A program made the position numbers and the translations under genes. The notes under the pieces were generated by a model that did no database searches, was not told the DNA's origin, and saw only the letters and a program-made list of their open reading frames with translations. Shown piece after piece: positions 18,489-26,617 of a stretch of 64,000 bases of DNA. Within the stretch, counting starts at the first letter, position 1. Each line of letters begins with the position of its first letter. Origin of the DNA: Roseinatronobacter alkalisoli (GTDB lineage: Bacteria > Pseudomonadota > Alphaproteobacteria > Rhodobacterales > Rhodobacteraceae); contig NZ_JAQZSM010000005.1 in assembly GCF_028745735.1 (NCBI RefSeq), positions 124,001 to 188,000 on the forward strand. Reading direction: 5' to 3'.

Positions 18489-19184
18489 TCAGATTTCCTG
18501 TTCGCTTTCGTCCGCGTAGCCTTCGAGGACATTGGTGGACAGGTAGATGTCCTTTTCCAGCATGTTCTTGATCGCGGTCAGCAGATATTGCAGCCCGGTC
18601 ATGAAGAACCCCACGGGCACCCAGACCAATGTCCACCAGACCGGTATCTGCAACGAGGGCAGCAATCTGCCACGCCCCAGTGTCGTCTGCAGATAGCCCC
18701 AAGAATACCATGTCAGTGCAAACATGAAGCCCGCAGTCACCAACGCGATCAGGATCATCAGCAGTTTGCGCAGCTTCACCGGCATCATGTCGAAAAATGC
18801 CGTCATGCGTATATGGCGGCCATGGCGCGCGGCATAGCTGATCCCGGCAAAGGTGATCAGGATGATCAGAATGCGGTTCACCTCTTCGGTGGCCTGGATC
18901 GAGCTGCCAAAGCCGAAGCGCCCGACGACATTAGCGACTGTATTCGCAGCCATCAGCAGCACCCCGGCTGCCAGCAGAAAGGCTTCGGCGCGGGCGATGC
19001 CGTTGTCTATCCAGCCCAGTGGGCCGGGCAGATCTGATCTGTACGCAGTGGGGCTGTCGTCATGCTCTGGCACGGGGACATTCACTGCCTCCATGGCCCG
19101 GTCCTCGGCGTTTTCGCCGCGCGGAGGGCTGCCCACGGCATCCGGCGTTTCGGGGGGGGTCTTGTCGTCCCTGTGTTCGCTCAC
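18489..19184 (-). CDS. dctQ: TRAP transporter small permease (DctQ family) with N-terminal extension
   Basis: A 231-residue protein with four helices from about residue 70 on ([79 protein letters not shown]) typical of DctQ. The first 60 residues form an acidic, Pro-rich, probably disordered cytoplasmic tail absent from most DctQ proteins. It sits between dctP and dctM, behind an intercistronic hairpin. The function is to bridge or stabilise the large permease. Confidence 0.9.
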   Translation of the reverse strand: MSEHRDDKTPPETPDAVGSPPRGENAEDRAMEAVNVPVPEHDDSPTAYRSDLPGPLGWIDNGIARAEAFLLAAGVLLMAANTVANVVGRFGFGSSIQATEEVNRILIILITFAGISYAARHGRHIRMTAFFDMMPVKLRKLLMILIALVTAGFMFALTWYSWGYLQTTLGRGRLLPSLQIPVWWTLVWVPVGFFMTGLQYLLTAIKNMLEKDIYLSTNVLEGYADESEQEI

Positions 19185-19223
19185 GGTTGCAATCCGATCT
19201 GACTGGAAAAGGAAGACCTAAAT

Positions 19224-19250
19224 GCCGGGGGCGCGCGTTTCGCCCCCGGC
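19224..19250. promoter_or_regulatory. Intercistronic hairpin between dctP and dctQ
   Basis: GCCGGGGGCG at 19224-19233 pairs with CGCCCCCGGC at 19241-19250 around a seven-base loop. No T-run follows on the coding (minus) strand, so an mRNA-protecting or attenuating stem that raises dctP over dctQM expression is more likely than a full terminator. Confidence 0.7.
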
Positions 19251-19260
19251 GCATACGCTA

Positions 19261-20271
19261 TCAGTCGGTAACCGCGTCACGATCGGCCTTCATCTGGTCC
19301 AGAATGGCCTGTCCGCTGTCGCCGGTCATGCGGATGAATTCGGCTTCGACCGATTCCGCCGCGTCCATGAAGGGCTGACGCTCTTCCTCTGACAGGATCA
19401 CGACTTCCATTTCTGGTTTAGATTCAAGAATCGTTTCCAGCGCGCTTTCGGTCAGACCATCCTGATATTCAAGAATGTGGTCGAAAGCGACCTCGACCGC
19501 ATCGCGGATAAGTTGCTGATCATCCTCTGACAGACCGTCGAAGAAATCCTTGTTGGCCATGAAGGCGGTTGTGAAATTATTGTGGCCGGTGAAGGTGATG
19601 TAGTCCGTCACCTCGTACATGCGGGTGGATTCCACGAAGAACATGGGGTTTTCCTGCCCTTGGATCATGTTCGTCTGCAGCCCGCCGTAAACCTCGCCCC
19701 ATGGCAGCGGCGTGGGCACAGCCCCGAAGGCGCGGTAGCTTTCCACCAGCAGCGGGTTGGTCATGACCCGGATGTTCTGTTCATTCAGGTCTGCGGGGCT
19801 GCGCACCGGTTGCTTGGTGGTCATCACCACCTCACCTTCCGGGTACATGGTCAGCAATTCCAGCCCGTGCTGCGCGTAAAGTTCGGGGAACATTTCGTTG
19901 ATGGCGACGGAGTTGCGGAAGAACTCGTTCAGAGCCTCACCTTCCTGCGGGAGCAGATAGGGGACAAAGAACACCTGGGCTTCCGGGATCAGCGCCCCGG
20001 TGAAACCCGGCGACTGGTTGACGAATTGCAGAATGCCCGCCTGCGTCTGTTCCATGATATCATCGGATTCACCCAATGTCCCGAACGGGAACAATTGCAC
20101 GGAATAGTCCGAATTTGCCTCGATATAGTCTTGGAATTGCTGGGCAAAGACGCCCTGTACCTCGTCGATGGCTTCCTCAAAGGCATAGCGCCAGGTTTGC
20201 TGCGCGGTGGCGCTGGTTGCCACCATGATTGCGGCGGTTCCAGCGCCGATAAGCAACGTCTTCAAACGCAT
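19261..20271 (-). CDS. dctP: TRAP transporter substrate-binding protein (DctP family)
   Basis: A 336-residue periplasmic protein. The signal peptide is residues 1 to about 22 (cleavage after ATAQ), then TWRYAFEEAIDEVQGVFAQQF. The DctP landmark is NIRVMTNPLLVESYRAFGAVPTPLPWGEVYGGLQTNMIQGQENP, which holds the carboxylate-binding Arg. The start at 20271 has AGGGAG upstream; the open frame to 20430 has no signal sequence. First gene of the dctPQM-usp operon. Confidence 0.93.
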   Translation of the reverse strand: MRLKTLLIGAGTAAIMVATSATAQQTWRYAFEEAIDEVQGVFAQQFQDYIEANSDYSVQLFPFGTLGESDDIMEQTQAGILQFVNQSPGFTGALIPEAQVFFVPYLLPQEGEALNEFFRNSVAINEMFPELYAQHGLELLTMYPEGEVVMTTKQPVRSPADLNEQNIRVMTNPLLVESYRAFGAVPTPLPWGEVYGGLQTNMIQGQENPMFFVESTRMYEVTDYITFTGHNNFTTAFMANKDFFDGLSEDDQQLIRDAVEVAFDHILEYQDGLTESALETILESKPEMEVVILSEEERQPFMDAAESVEAEFIRMTGDSGQAILDQMKADRDAVTD

Positions 20272-20497
20272 GTCTTGCTCCCTGGTTTGATGCGCCAGCA
20301 TGGACGCGTTGAATGATTGCGATCCCGGGGTGTGCGGGTGACTGCGGAAAATGCAAGCCCCACGACCCGTGCCGGTCCGCGAATGCAAGGGTGCCCCGGG
20401 GACATACCAGCGCGTAGGCGGTGGCATCACCCTTCCTGCGGATTACCGCAAGACAACGACAGGAACATGTTTCATGTCAATGCAAACATTGGATCAT

Positions 20498-20510
20498 GAC
20501 AATTTAGCAA
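20498..20510. promoter_or_regulatory. Candidate MocR box upstream of dctP
   Basis: GACAATTTAGCAA differs by one base from GACAATTTGGCAA at 21958-21970 just before the mocR gene. The two sit in the upstream regions of dctP and mocR in the same orientation, which points to shared control by the MocR protein. Inference from sequence only. Confidence 0.5.
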
Positions 20511-20539
20511 CGGCACTGCCACGCCGCCCGGAAGCAGGC

Positions 20540-21934
20540 TCAGAATGTCAGGAATTCGGGTCCGGGGCGATTCTGCGCCAGCCATGCTACAAGGCGCAGC
20601 GCCTCGGCCAGTTCAGCGTCATTTGGCCCACCCAGACAGATGCGCACCCCCCGGTGCGGGCTACGGGTGACACCGGTTTCAAACGCATGACCTGGTGCAA
20701 CCGCGACGCCATGCTGCCGGGCGCTGCTGACGAATGACGTTTCGTCCCAATGGCCGGGCAAGGGCAGCCACACATGCATTCCATGCGGATTTGACCACAC
20801 GCCCAGCCCGCCCAGATGCCGGCGTACAAGGGCGTTGCGGCGTGCCAGCATGTCACGCTGCCAGTTCAGAAGCTTCAGCGCGGTGCCATCCGCAATCCAG
20901 CGCGAAACAATATCCGCGCTTAGCGGGTTCGCCATCCAGTCAGTGACCATATGCTGGCTGAATGCGGCCGTGACATGGGGTTGGGGCACGACAAGCCAGC
21001 CAAAACGCAATGCCGGCATCAGGCATTTGGACACACCGCTGACATGGAATACCCGTTCTGGCGCCAATGCCGCCAGTGGTGGGGGGCGGTCCGGTTCCAG
21101 TGGTCCCCATGCATCATTCTCGATGATCTGCAGATCATATTTTCGGGCCAGTGCGACAATATCCGTGCGCCGTTTTGCCCCCATACTCAGCGTGCGGGGG
21201 CTGTTGCCCGAAGGCATGACATACAGCACACGCGCCCCGTGATGGCGCGCCGCGTGGTCAAGTGCATCGGGCAGAATGCCCTGTTCATCGCAGGCCAGCC
21301 CCGTCAGGCGCAGCCCGTATATGCGCGCCAAGGTCTTGAGCGTGTGATGCCCCATATCTTCGGTCACCACCAGATCACCTGATGTCGCGGCGGTCATGAC
21401 GGCGACATTCATCGCCACAGTGGCCCCGTTTACTGGCAGCACCTGTTCGGGATGTGGCGCAAGACCGCATAGTTTCAGCCAGCGCAGCGCAGGTTGCATA
21501 TGCGACTGATAGGCGTGGCGGGGTCGGAAGCTGAACCAATCCGCCGGCGGGGTTTCACGCGACATTTCCCGCAAGGCACTTGTCAGCGCGGTGTCATGCA
21601 GTGCACCGCGTACCGGCGTCAGCATGGAGCAGTCGATCACCCTTTCGCTGCCGTCGATGCGTTGAAACGGCGGGGCGCGATGGTCGCTGGCGGGGTCCTT
21701 GACATACGTGCCGCGCCCGACTTCTCCGACCACCAGATCAGTGCGGATCAGTTCTTCATATGCGCGGCTGACCGTCTGGACGGAAATGCCCAGCTGATAG
21801 GCCAGTTCACGATGCGTGGGCAGGCGTTCGCCGGGTTGCAACTTACCCGAATCAATCGCGCCTGCAATGCTGCTGGCAAGGGACCGGTACACCGGACGCA
21901 TGAGTTTTGCGGGATCTGGTGGCCAGGTTGTCAT
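20540..21934 (-). CDS. MocR/PdxR-type regulator with aminotransferase-like domain
   Basis: A 464-residue fusion of a GntR winged helix (about residues 10-78; LGISVQTVSRAYEEL, GTYVKDP) and a fold-type I aminotransferase domain. The PLP lysine lies in HVSGVSKCLMPALRFGW, the aspartate region in IIENDAWGPLEP. MocR regulators sense PLP-linked or amino compounds and usually control adjacent transport or metabolism genes. It is upstream of dctP on the same strand with a 268-base gap, and a perfect palindrome lies 28 bases before its start. It is probably the regulator of the TRAP operon, hinting at an amino-group-bearing substrate. Confidence 0.9.
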   Translation of the reverse strand: MTTWPPDPAKLMRPVYRSLASSIAGAIDSGKLQPGERLPTHRELAYQLGISVQTVSRAYEELIRTDLVVGEVGRGTYVKDPASDHRAPPFQRIDGSERVIDCSMLTPVRGALHDTALTSALREMSRETPPADWFSFRPRHAYQSHMQPALRWLKLCGLAPHPEQVLPVNGATVAMNVAVMTAATSGDLVVTEDMGHHTLKTLARIYGLRLTGLACDEQGILPDALDHAARHHGARVLYVMPSGNSPRTLSMGAKRRTDIVALARKYDLQIIENDAWGPLEPDRPPPLAALAPERVFHVSGVSKCLMPALRFGWLVVPQPHVTAAFSQHMVTDWMANPLSADIVSRWIADGTALKLLNWQRDMLARRNALVRRHLGGLGVWSNPHGMHVWLPLPGHWDETSFVSSARQHGVAVAPGHAFETGVTRSPHRGVRICLGGPNDAELAEALRLVAWLAQNRPGPEFLTF

Positions 21935-22410
21935 GGTTTGAGATCATGGGCAATCAGGACAATTTGGCAAGCCAAATCATGACGTGCGTTGTCATACTGA
22001 TGAGGGTCAGCGGCGCGGTGAAGTTCCTCAAAGCGCGGGACAAGGGCGCAGCCCGCCGCGCCATCGGTCTGGCCGTCCCGCGGCTTGCCTATTTCGTTGG
22101 CCTCAGTTCCGTCCTTTGATGGCGGAGTGATGCCGCAAGCATCAGGTGAGCCGATGCAACGCGGGACCGGTCGACCCCGGTCCACCGATGCCGCGGCTAT
22201 ATTAATGCCGTCACCATCCGCGGTGCGCCGGATGCGCCCGGTCTTGCGATTCCATCTGAAACAGGAATGCGCTAGTCTTTCTTAACATCAACCCAGGGTT
22301 TGAAAGGGTCAGTTTGGTTCACGGGGTCGATAGATGACCCGGCATTTTTCCATCATGCCTTCCCCATCCCCGGACGCGATTGTCTGGTTCAAACAGAAGG
22401 AGTGCAAAAG
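21935..22410. other. 476-base intergenic region
   Basis: The first 45 bases hold the mocR promoter region with the palindrome at 21962-21977. The remainder is GC-rich without a convincing coding frame; the part after 22200 must carry the promoter of the secreted protein gene at 22411, behind a run TCTTTCTTAACATC. Nothing else recognised. Confidence 0.5.
21958..21977. promoter_or_regulatory. Palindrome and MocR box in the mocR promoter
   Basis: ATTTGGC at 21962-21968 and GCCAAAT at 21971-21977 are perfect arms around AA. The left part belongs to GACAATTTGGCAA (21958-21970), repeated with one change before dctP at 20498. It lies 24 to 43 bases upstream of the mocR ATG, a position fit for autoregulation. 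Confidence 0.6.
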
Positions 22411-22938
22411 ATGATCAGAACATTTGGCGTTGTTCTTGCCACCGCGACCGTGTTGATGGCCCCTGCACAGGCCCAGACCACGAATGCGCAGGCGCAGCTT
22501 GGCTTTGAGTTGGCTCAGGCGCGTTCGGCTGATGATGTGATTGTGCATCTGCAGGAAGCCGGATTCACCATTCACGCTGTGACACGGACATTCCTTGGCC
22601 GGGTGCGCATCAAGGCCAGCAACGAAACCACGACACGTGAAATCGTCGTCAGCCGTTCCACCGGCGAAATTCTTTCGGACCTTGTTCGCGCCCGCGCTGA
22701 ATCAGAAGGCGATGCATCGACCGGTCCTTCGGCAACCGGCACGGCTGCCAGCCATGGGGTTGCGGGTGGAAATGCGACCGGTTCCGCTGAAACCGGCGCG
22801 ACAGCCAGTGGCGGAATCTCCGGTGGGGTTGATGCAGGCGGCGCGTCGGTCAGCATCGGCACAGAGGCCAGCGGCGGCGTTGGCGGTGGGAACGCCAGCG
22901 GCAACGCAGGCGGCAGTGTCGGCGTCGGCATCCGGTAA
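22411..22938 (+). CDS. Secreted protein with a low-complexity Gly/Ala/Ser tail
   Basis: A 175-residue protein. Residues 1 to about 21 are a signal peptide (FGVVLATATVLMAPAQAQ). A compact domain of about 70 residues follows (VIVHLQEAGFTIHAVTRTFLGRVRIKASN and TTREIVVSRSTGEILSD), which resembles a PepSY-type fold. From about residue 105 the chain is Gly/Ala/Ser/Thr repeats with no Lys, Trp or Cys. AGAAGGAG precedes the ATG. Function unknown; the tail may act as a surface or matrix spacer. The LuxR gene follows after 66 bases on the same strand. Confidence 0.75.
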   Translation: MIRTFGVVLATATVLMAPAQAQTTNAQAQLGFELAQARSADDVIVHLQEAGFTIHAVTRTFLGRVRIKASNETTTREIVVSRSTGEILSDLVRARAESEGDASTGPSATGTAASHGVAGGNATGSAETGATASGGISGGVDAGGASVSIGTEASGGVGGGNASGNAGGSVGVGIR

Positions 22939-23004
22939 ACCAACCATTGGCCTGCGCGGGCGATATGGTCCGGGCAGGCCCAAGCAGTATGGAAAACCTC
23001 TGAA

Positions 23005-23520
23005 ATGAATAATAAGCCCGTGTTTAAACGGTCAACGGTTATCGGATTATCAGCACTTGTTTTCGTTCAGGTGATGTGTGCGGCATTCTTCATTCTAGAG
23101 CTGGCGACTGATGTGCTGGGATTACGGCACTGGGCTGTCGCCTGGGAAGTGCGGGAGGCACTTCAGATCGGTGCCAGCCTTAGCCTCTTGCTTGGCGCGC
23201 TGGCATCCATCATGCTGTTACGCAGTACCCTGCACCGCGTTCACAAGGTAGAGCAGCAGTTGCGTACTGCATCGGGTCTATTTCTGGAAGTTATGGAGGA
23301 TCAGTTCTGCCTCTGGGGACTCAGCCCTGCGGAAAAGGATGTGGCGCTGTTTGCAATCAGGGGATATTCGAATCAGGAAATCGCCCGCGCCCGTGGCAAG
23401 AGCGAGGCGACAATCAAGACGCAACTGAATGCCGTGTTCCGCAAAGCCAATGTGGCGGGTCGTCCGGCGCTGGTCAGTCATTTCATCGACATACTTGCAG
23501 CTCAGGCACCACAGCCCTGA
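23005..23520 (+). CDS. Membrane-tethered LuxR-type DNA-binding protein
   Basis: A 171-residue protein with two predicted membrane helices (about residues 12-33 and 52-73) and a C-terminal LuxR helix-turn-helix (about 103-165: LSPAEKDVALFAIRGYSNQEIARARGKSEATIKTQLNAVFRKA). There is no receiver or autoinducer domain; a coiled segment of about 25 residues joins the second helix to the DNA-binding part. Both termini are predicted cytoplasmic. The preceding secreted-protein gene is the obvious partner. Targets unknown. Confidence 0.85.
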   Translation: MNNKPVFKRSTVIGLSALVFVQVMCAAFFILELATDVLGLRHWAVAWEVREALQIGASLSLLLGALASIMLLRSTLHRVHKVEQQLRTASGLFLEVMEDQFCLWGLSPAEKDVALFAIRGYSNQEIARARGKSEATIKTQLNAVFRKANVAGRPALVSHFIDILAAQAPQP

Positions 23521-23573
23521 TTCTGCATCTCGGATCGCGGGTTTTTTAACCCTGCTTGCTCTGTGTGAATTTT

Positions 23574-23587
23574 TGTTATATGTAACA
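23574..23587. promoter_or_regulatory. Inverted repeat upstream of the FAD oxidase gene
   Basis: TGTTA at 23574-23578 and TAACA at 23583-23587 are perfect arms around TATG, 22 bases before the ATG. A GntR/FCD regulator is encoded in this same gene group (28113-28814) and is the likely binder; inference. Confidence 0.45.
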
Positions 23588-23608
23588 CATAAGAGCAGAG
23601 GGGCGGGA

Positions 23609-25018
23609 ATGACAGATCAGGGGGCGACCATCGATATTCTGGCAGCGTTGCAAAATTCGCTGGGGCCTGCAGGGTGTTTTCGTGGCGATGACATTCCGGA
23701 ACGTTTTCGGACAGACTGGAGTTTTCTTCCCCCCGCAAAACCCATTGCGGCCTTGCGTCCCGCGTCAACCGCAGAGGTTTCGGCGATCATGCGGCACTGC
23801 CATGCCCATCGGGTGCCCGTCACGCCACAAGGGGGGCTGACCGGTCTGTGTGGCGGTGCCAGACCCCTTGATGGCGGGGTTGCGCTGTCGCTGGAACGCA
23901 TGTCGGGAATCGAGGCGCTGGACCGCGACGGCATGACCATGACCGTTCTTGCAGGAACCCCGCTGGAGGTGATTCAGAAAGCCGCCGCCGCAGAAGGGCT
24001 GTTTTTCCCGCTTGATCTTGGTGCGCGCGGGTCATGCACCATCGGCGGGAACATGTCGACAAATGCGGGTGGCAACCGGGTTATCCGCTATGGCATGACG
24101 CGTGATCTGGTGCTTGGCGTCGAAGTTGTGCTGCCAGATGGCACCGTTTTGCCGATGCTGAACAAGATGATCAAGAACAACGCGGGATACGATCTAAAGC
24201 AGTTGTTTCTTGGGTCAGAGGGAACGCTGGGTGTGATCACCCGTGCTGTCTTGCGCTTAAGCCCCCAGCCGGGTTGCACCAATGCCGCGCTGTGCATCGT
24301 CCGCGACTATGACGCGGTTCTGGCGGTTCTGGCAACAGCGCGCCGCCGACTGGGACCGTTACTCTCGGCGTTTGAGGTAATGTGGGCCGATTACTGGTAT
24401 CAGGCAACGACTTGTGTGCCGGGTATGCGTGCGCCGGTGACGATGGGCGATGGCAGTCATGCCATCCTGATCGAAATGCAAGGGCTTGATGAATCGATTG
24501 ACGGCGCGCGATTCGAATCCTTTCTGGAATTCCTGATGGAAGAGGGGCTGGTTCAGGACGGTGCGGTGGCGCAAAGCCTTGCCGACACCGCCGATTTCTG
24601 GGCCACGCGCGACGCCGCCGCGGAATTCGCCAACCCCGCAGTGATCGGCCCGCATATCAGCTTTGATGTCGGCCTGCCCGTCAGCCGGATGGATGAATTT
24701 GCGCACCGCGCAAAAGCCGCGCTGCTGGCGGAAGCTGGCTGTCAGTCGGTCTATTACGGGCATGTGGGCGACGGAAACCTGCATGTGGTGGCATGGTGTC
24801 CCGGTGCGAGCCCGCAGCCTTTGGCAGACGCAAGCAGGATCGTTTATGGCATCGTCAGCGACGTGGAAGGGACGGTCTCTGCCGAACATGGCATCGGGTC
24901 ACTGAAAAAGCCGTATCTGCCGCTCAGCCGGGGTGCTGCGGAAATTGATCTGATGCGCAGGCTAAAGGCCGCGCTGGACCCCAACGGGGTTCTGAACCCC
25001 ACCAAGATTTTCGACTGA
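23609..25018 (+). CDS. FAD-linked hydroxyacid oxidase/dehydrogenase (GlcD/D-LDH family)
   Basis: A 469-residue VAO/PCMH flavoprotein. The FAD-binding half has VTPQGGLTGLCGGA and GGNMSTNAGGNRVIRYGMTRDLVLGVEVVLPDG, then LFLGSEGTLGVIT. The C-terminal FAD-oxidase domain has the metal and substrate motif VYYGHVGDGNLHV and AEHGIGSLKK. The closest known families oxidise D-2-hydroxyacids (glycolate oxidase subunit GlcD, D-lactate and D-2-hydroxyglutarate dehydrogenases). I chose ATG 23609 with GGGGCGGGA upstream; the frame from 23429 overlaps the LuxR gene. It heads the TctCBA gene group, so its substrate may be the imported acid. Confidence 0.9.
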   Translation: MTDQGATIDILAALQNSLGPAGCFRGDDIPERFRTDWSFLPPAKPIAALRPASTAEVSAIMRHCHAHRVPVTPQGGLTGLCGGARPLDGGVALSLERMSGIEALDRDGMTMTVLAGTPLEVIQKAAAAEGLFFPLDLGARGSCTIGGNMSTNAGGNRVIRYGMTRDLVLGVEVVLPDGTVLPMLNKMIKNNAGYDLKQLFLGSEGTLGVITRAVLRLSPQPGCTNAALCIVRDYDAVLAVLATARRRLGPLLSAFEVMWADYWYQATTCVPGMRAPVTMGDGSHAILIEMQGLDESIDGARFESFLEFLMEEGLVQDGAVAQSLADTADFWATRDAAAEFANPAVIGPHISFDVGLPVSRMDEFAHRAKAALLAEAGCQSVYYGHVGDGNLHVVAWCPGASPQPLADASRIVYGIVSDVEGTVSAEHGIGSLKKPYLPLSRGAAEIDLMRRLKAALDPNGVLNPTKIFD

Positions 25019-25087
25019 TCATCGTGATCACCTGCCTGGACCTTGGGAGGACCAGCCCAGGCATTTCAAACCGAGGAGGAGACGATC

Positions 25088-26068
25088 GTGAAACTTACAA
25101 AACGTCAGATCATGGGCGGGCTGGCTTTGCTGGCAAGCAGTCTTGCACTGCCCGCTACGGCGCAGGACTGGCCTGATGGCCGCATCACGCTGATCGTGCC
25201 TTGGGGCGCGGGTGGTGGCACCGATGCAACGGCGCGCATAATCGGCACCCTGCTGCAGGAACGGGTCGGTGTGCCGGTTGCGGTTGAAAACCGTACCGGT
25301 GGGTCAGGGGTTATCGGCCATGCGGCCATTGCCGATGCCACGCCGGACGGGCAGACAATTGGTGTTGCGACACTCGAAATCGGTACGATGCACAATCTTG
25401 GCCTGACGGAACTTGATTATACCGCCTACACGCCGCTTGGCCTTTACAACTCTGACCCGGCAGCAATTTTCGTGAATGCCAGAAGTGACTTCGCCGATAT
25501 CGGCGGGCTGCTTGCCGCATTGGAAGACGCGCCGGACCGTCAGTTCAAGGGGTCAGGGTCTGCGCAAGGTGGCGTCAATCATCTGGCGCTTGCCGGTATG
25601 CTGATGGCCGCCGGAATGCCCGCTGAACGTGTGGCCTGGGTGCCGTCCGAAGGGGCCGCGCCGGGGCTGCAGGATCTGGCCGCAGGCGGGGTCGAGGTGG
25701 CAACCGCATCGCTGCCCGAAGCCGCCGCGCTGATGGGCGCTGGCCTGATCCGGCCATTGGCGGTTTTTGCATCCGAGCGTCTGGACATCGCCCCCGATGT
25801 TCCGACATTCAACGAAGCGACAGGTCATGACTTTGCCCTTGGGTCCTGGCGCGGTCTGGTTGCGCCTGCAGGTGTTGCGCCGGAAATTGCGGCACAGATG
25901 ACAGAAGTGCTGGGCGAGGTGCTTCAGGACCCGCAATATGTGAGTTTCATGACCGAACGCGGTTATGCAATGCAATGGACCACCGGTGCAGATTTCGAAT
26001 CCTTCATGATGACATCAGATGCAGCACTGGGTGATACCCTGCGGGCCGTAGGGCTGGCAGCACAGTAA
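25088..26068 (+). CDS. tctC: Tripartite tricarboxylate transporter binding protein (TctC/Bug family)
   Basis: A 326-residue periplasmic binding protein. Start is the GTG at 25088 behind GAGGAGGAG. The signal peptide ends near ATAQDW. Bug-family landmarks follow: ITLIVPWGAGGGTDATARI, VAVENRTGGSGVIGHAAIADATPDGQTIG, and the GSGSAQGGVNHLA segment. Bug proteins bind carboxylates through two water-bridged loops. It is separated from tctB by a hairpin. Substrate unknown. Confidence 0.92.
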   Translation: MKLTKRQIMGGLALLASSLALPATAQDWPDGRITLIVPWGAGGGTDATARIIGTLLQERVGVPVAVENRTGGSGVIGHAAIADATPDGQTIGVATLEIGTMHNLGLTELDYTAYTPLGLYNSDPAAIFVNARSDFADIGGLLAALEDAPDRQFKGSGSAQGGVNHLALAGMLMAAGMPAERVAWVPSEGAAPGLQDLAAGGVEVATASLPEAAALMGAGLIRPLAVFASERLDIAPDVPTFNEATGHDFALGSWRGLVAPAGVAPEIAAQMTEVLGEVLQDPQYVSFMTERGYAMQWTTGADFESFMMTSDAALGDTLRAVGLAAQ

Positions 26069-26086
26069 AACCGGCAATATACAAAC

Positions 26087-26116
26087 TTCCGGCACCGCAG
26101 ACAGGCGGTGCCGGAA
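26087..26116. promoter_or_regulatory. Intercistronic hairpin between tctC and tctB
   Basis: TTCCGGCACCGC at 26087-26098 pairs perfectly over 12 bases with GCGGTGCCGGAA at 26105-26116. There is no T-run after it, and tctB follows on the same strand, so it likely tunes binding protein over permease expression. Confidence 0.75.
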
Positions 26117-26152
26117 AGATGAATATGGTCCACACCAGAGGGGGGAGGGGGC

Positions 26153-26617
26153 ATGAAGCTTCATGACAGTGTCATCGGCGGGCTGCTGATATGCTTCGGC
26201 CTTTGGGTCGTCTGGACGTCCAGCAGCTTCCCTAAACTGACCGGGCAACCCATCGGGCCGGGGACATTTCCCGTGATCCTTGGGGTGGCAACTGTTCTGG
26301 GGGGGATCGGTATTGGCGTTCAGGGGCTGCGCAATGGCGGACCGCTGATGCAGCTGGCTTCTGGCTGGCGCAGTGCTGAACGGATCGCAAGTGCAATGGT
26401 ATTGATCATTGGAACTGCATTGCTGGCCATGAACTTTGAAACGATCGGGTTCCCGATAGGGGGAAGCATTTTGCTGATCGCCTTGTTCGCGACATCTGGC
26501 AAACGACACCCGGTCTGGATCGGGCTGGCAGTCGGGTTCATTTTCATGCTGCATATTCTGCTGTCCGGTGTCCTTCAGGTGCCGCTTCCCGCAGGCCCGC
26601 TGAAAGGACTGATCTGA
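26153..26617 (+). CDS. tctB: Tripartite tricarboxylate transporter small permease (TctB)
   Basis: A 154-residue membrane protein with four hydrophobic segments, starting LHDSVIGGLLICFGLWVVWTSSSFP and carrying the GPGTFPVILG segment typical of TctB. GGGGGGAGGGGGC lies just before the ATG. Its stop overlaps the first base of the tctA start (TGATG), so the two subunits are coupled. Confidence 0.9.
   Translation: MKLHDSVIGGLLICFGLWVVWTSSSFPKLTGQPIGPGTFPVILGVATVLGGIGIGVQGLRNGGPLMQLASGWRSAERIASAMVLIIGTALLAMNFETIGFPIGGSILLIALFATSGKRHPVWIGLAVGFIFMLHILLSGVLQVPLPAGPLKGLI

Noticed and set aside
22730-22935. Gly/Ala/Ser coding repeats as a DNA repeat array
   Set aside because: The repeats are in low-complexity protein; DNA units are not regular enough to be a tandem or CRISPR array.
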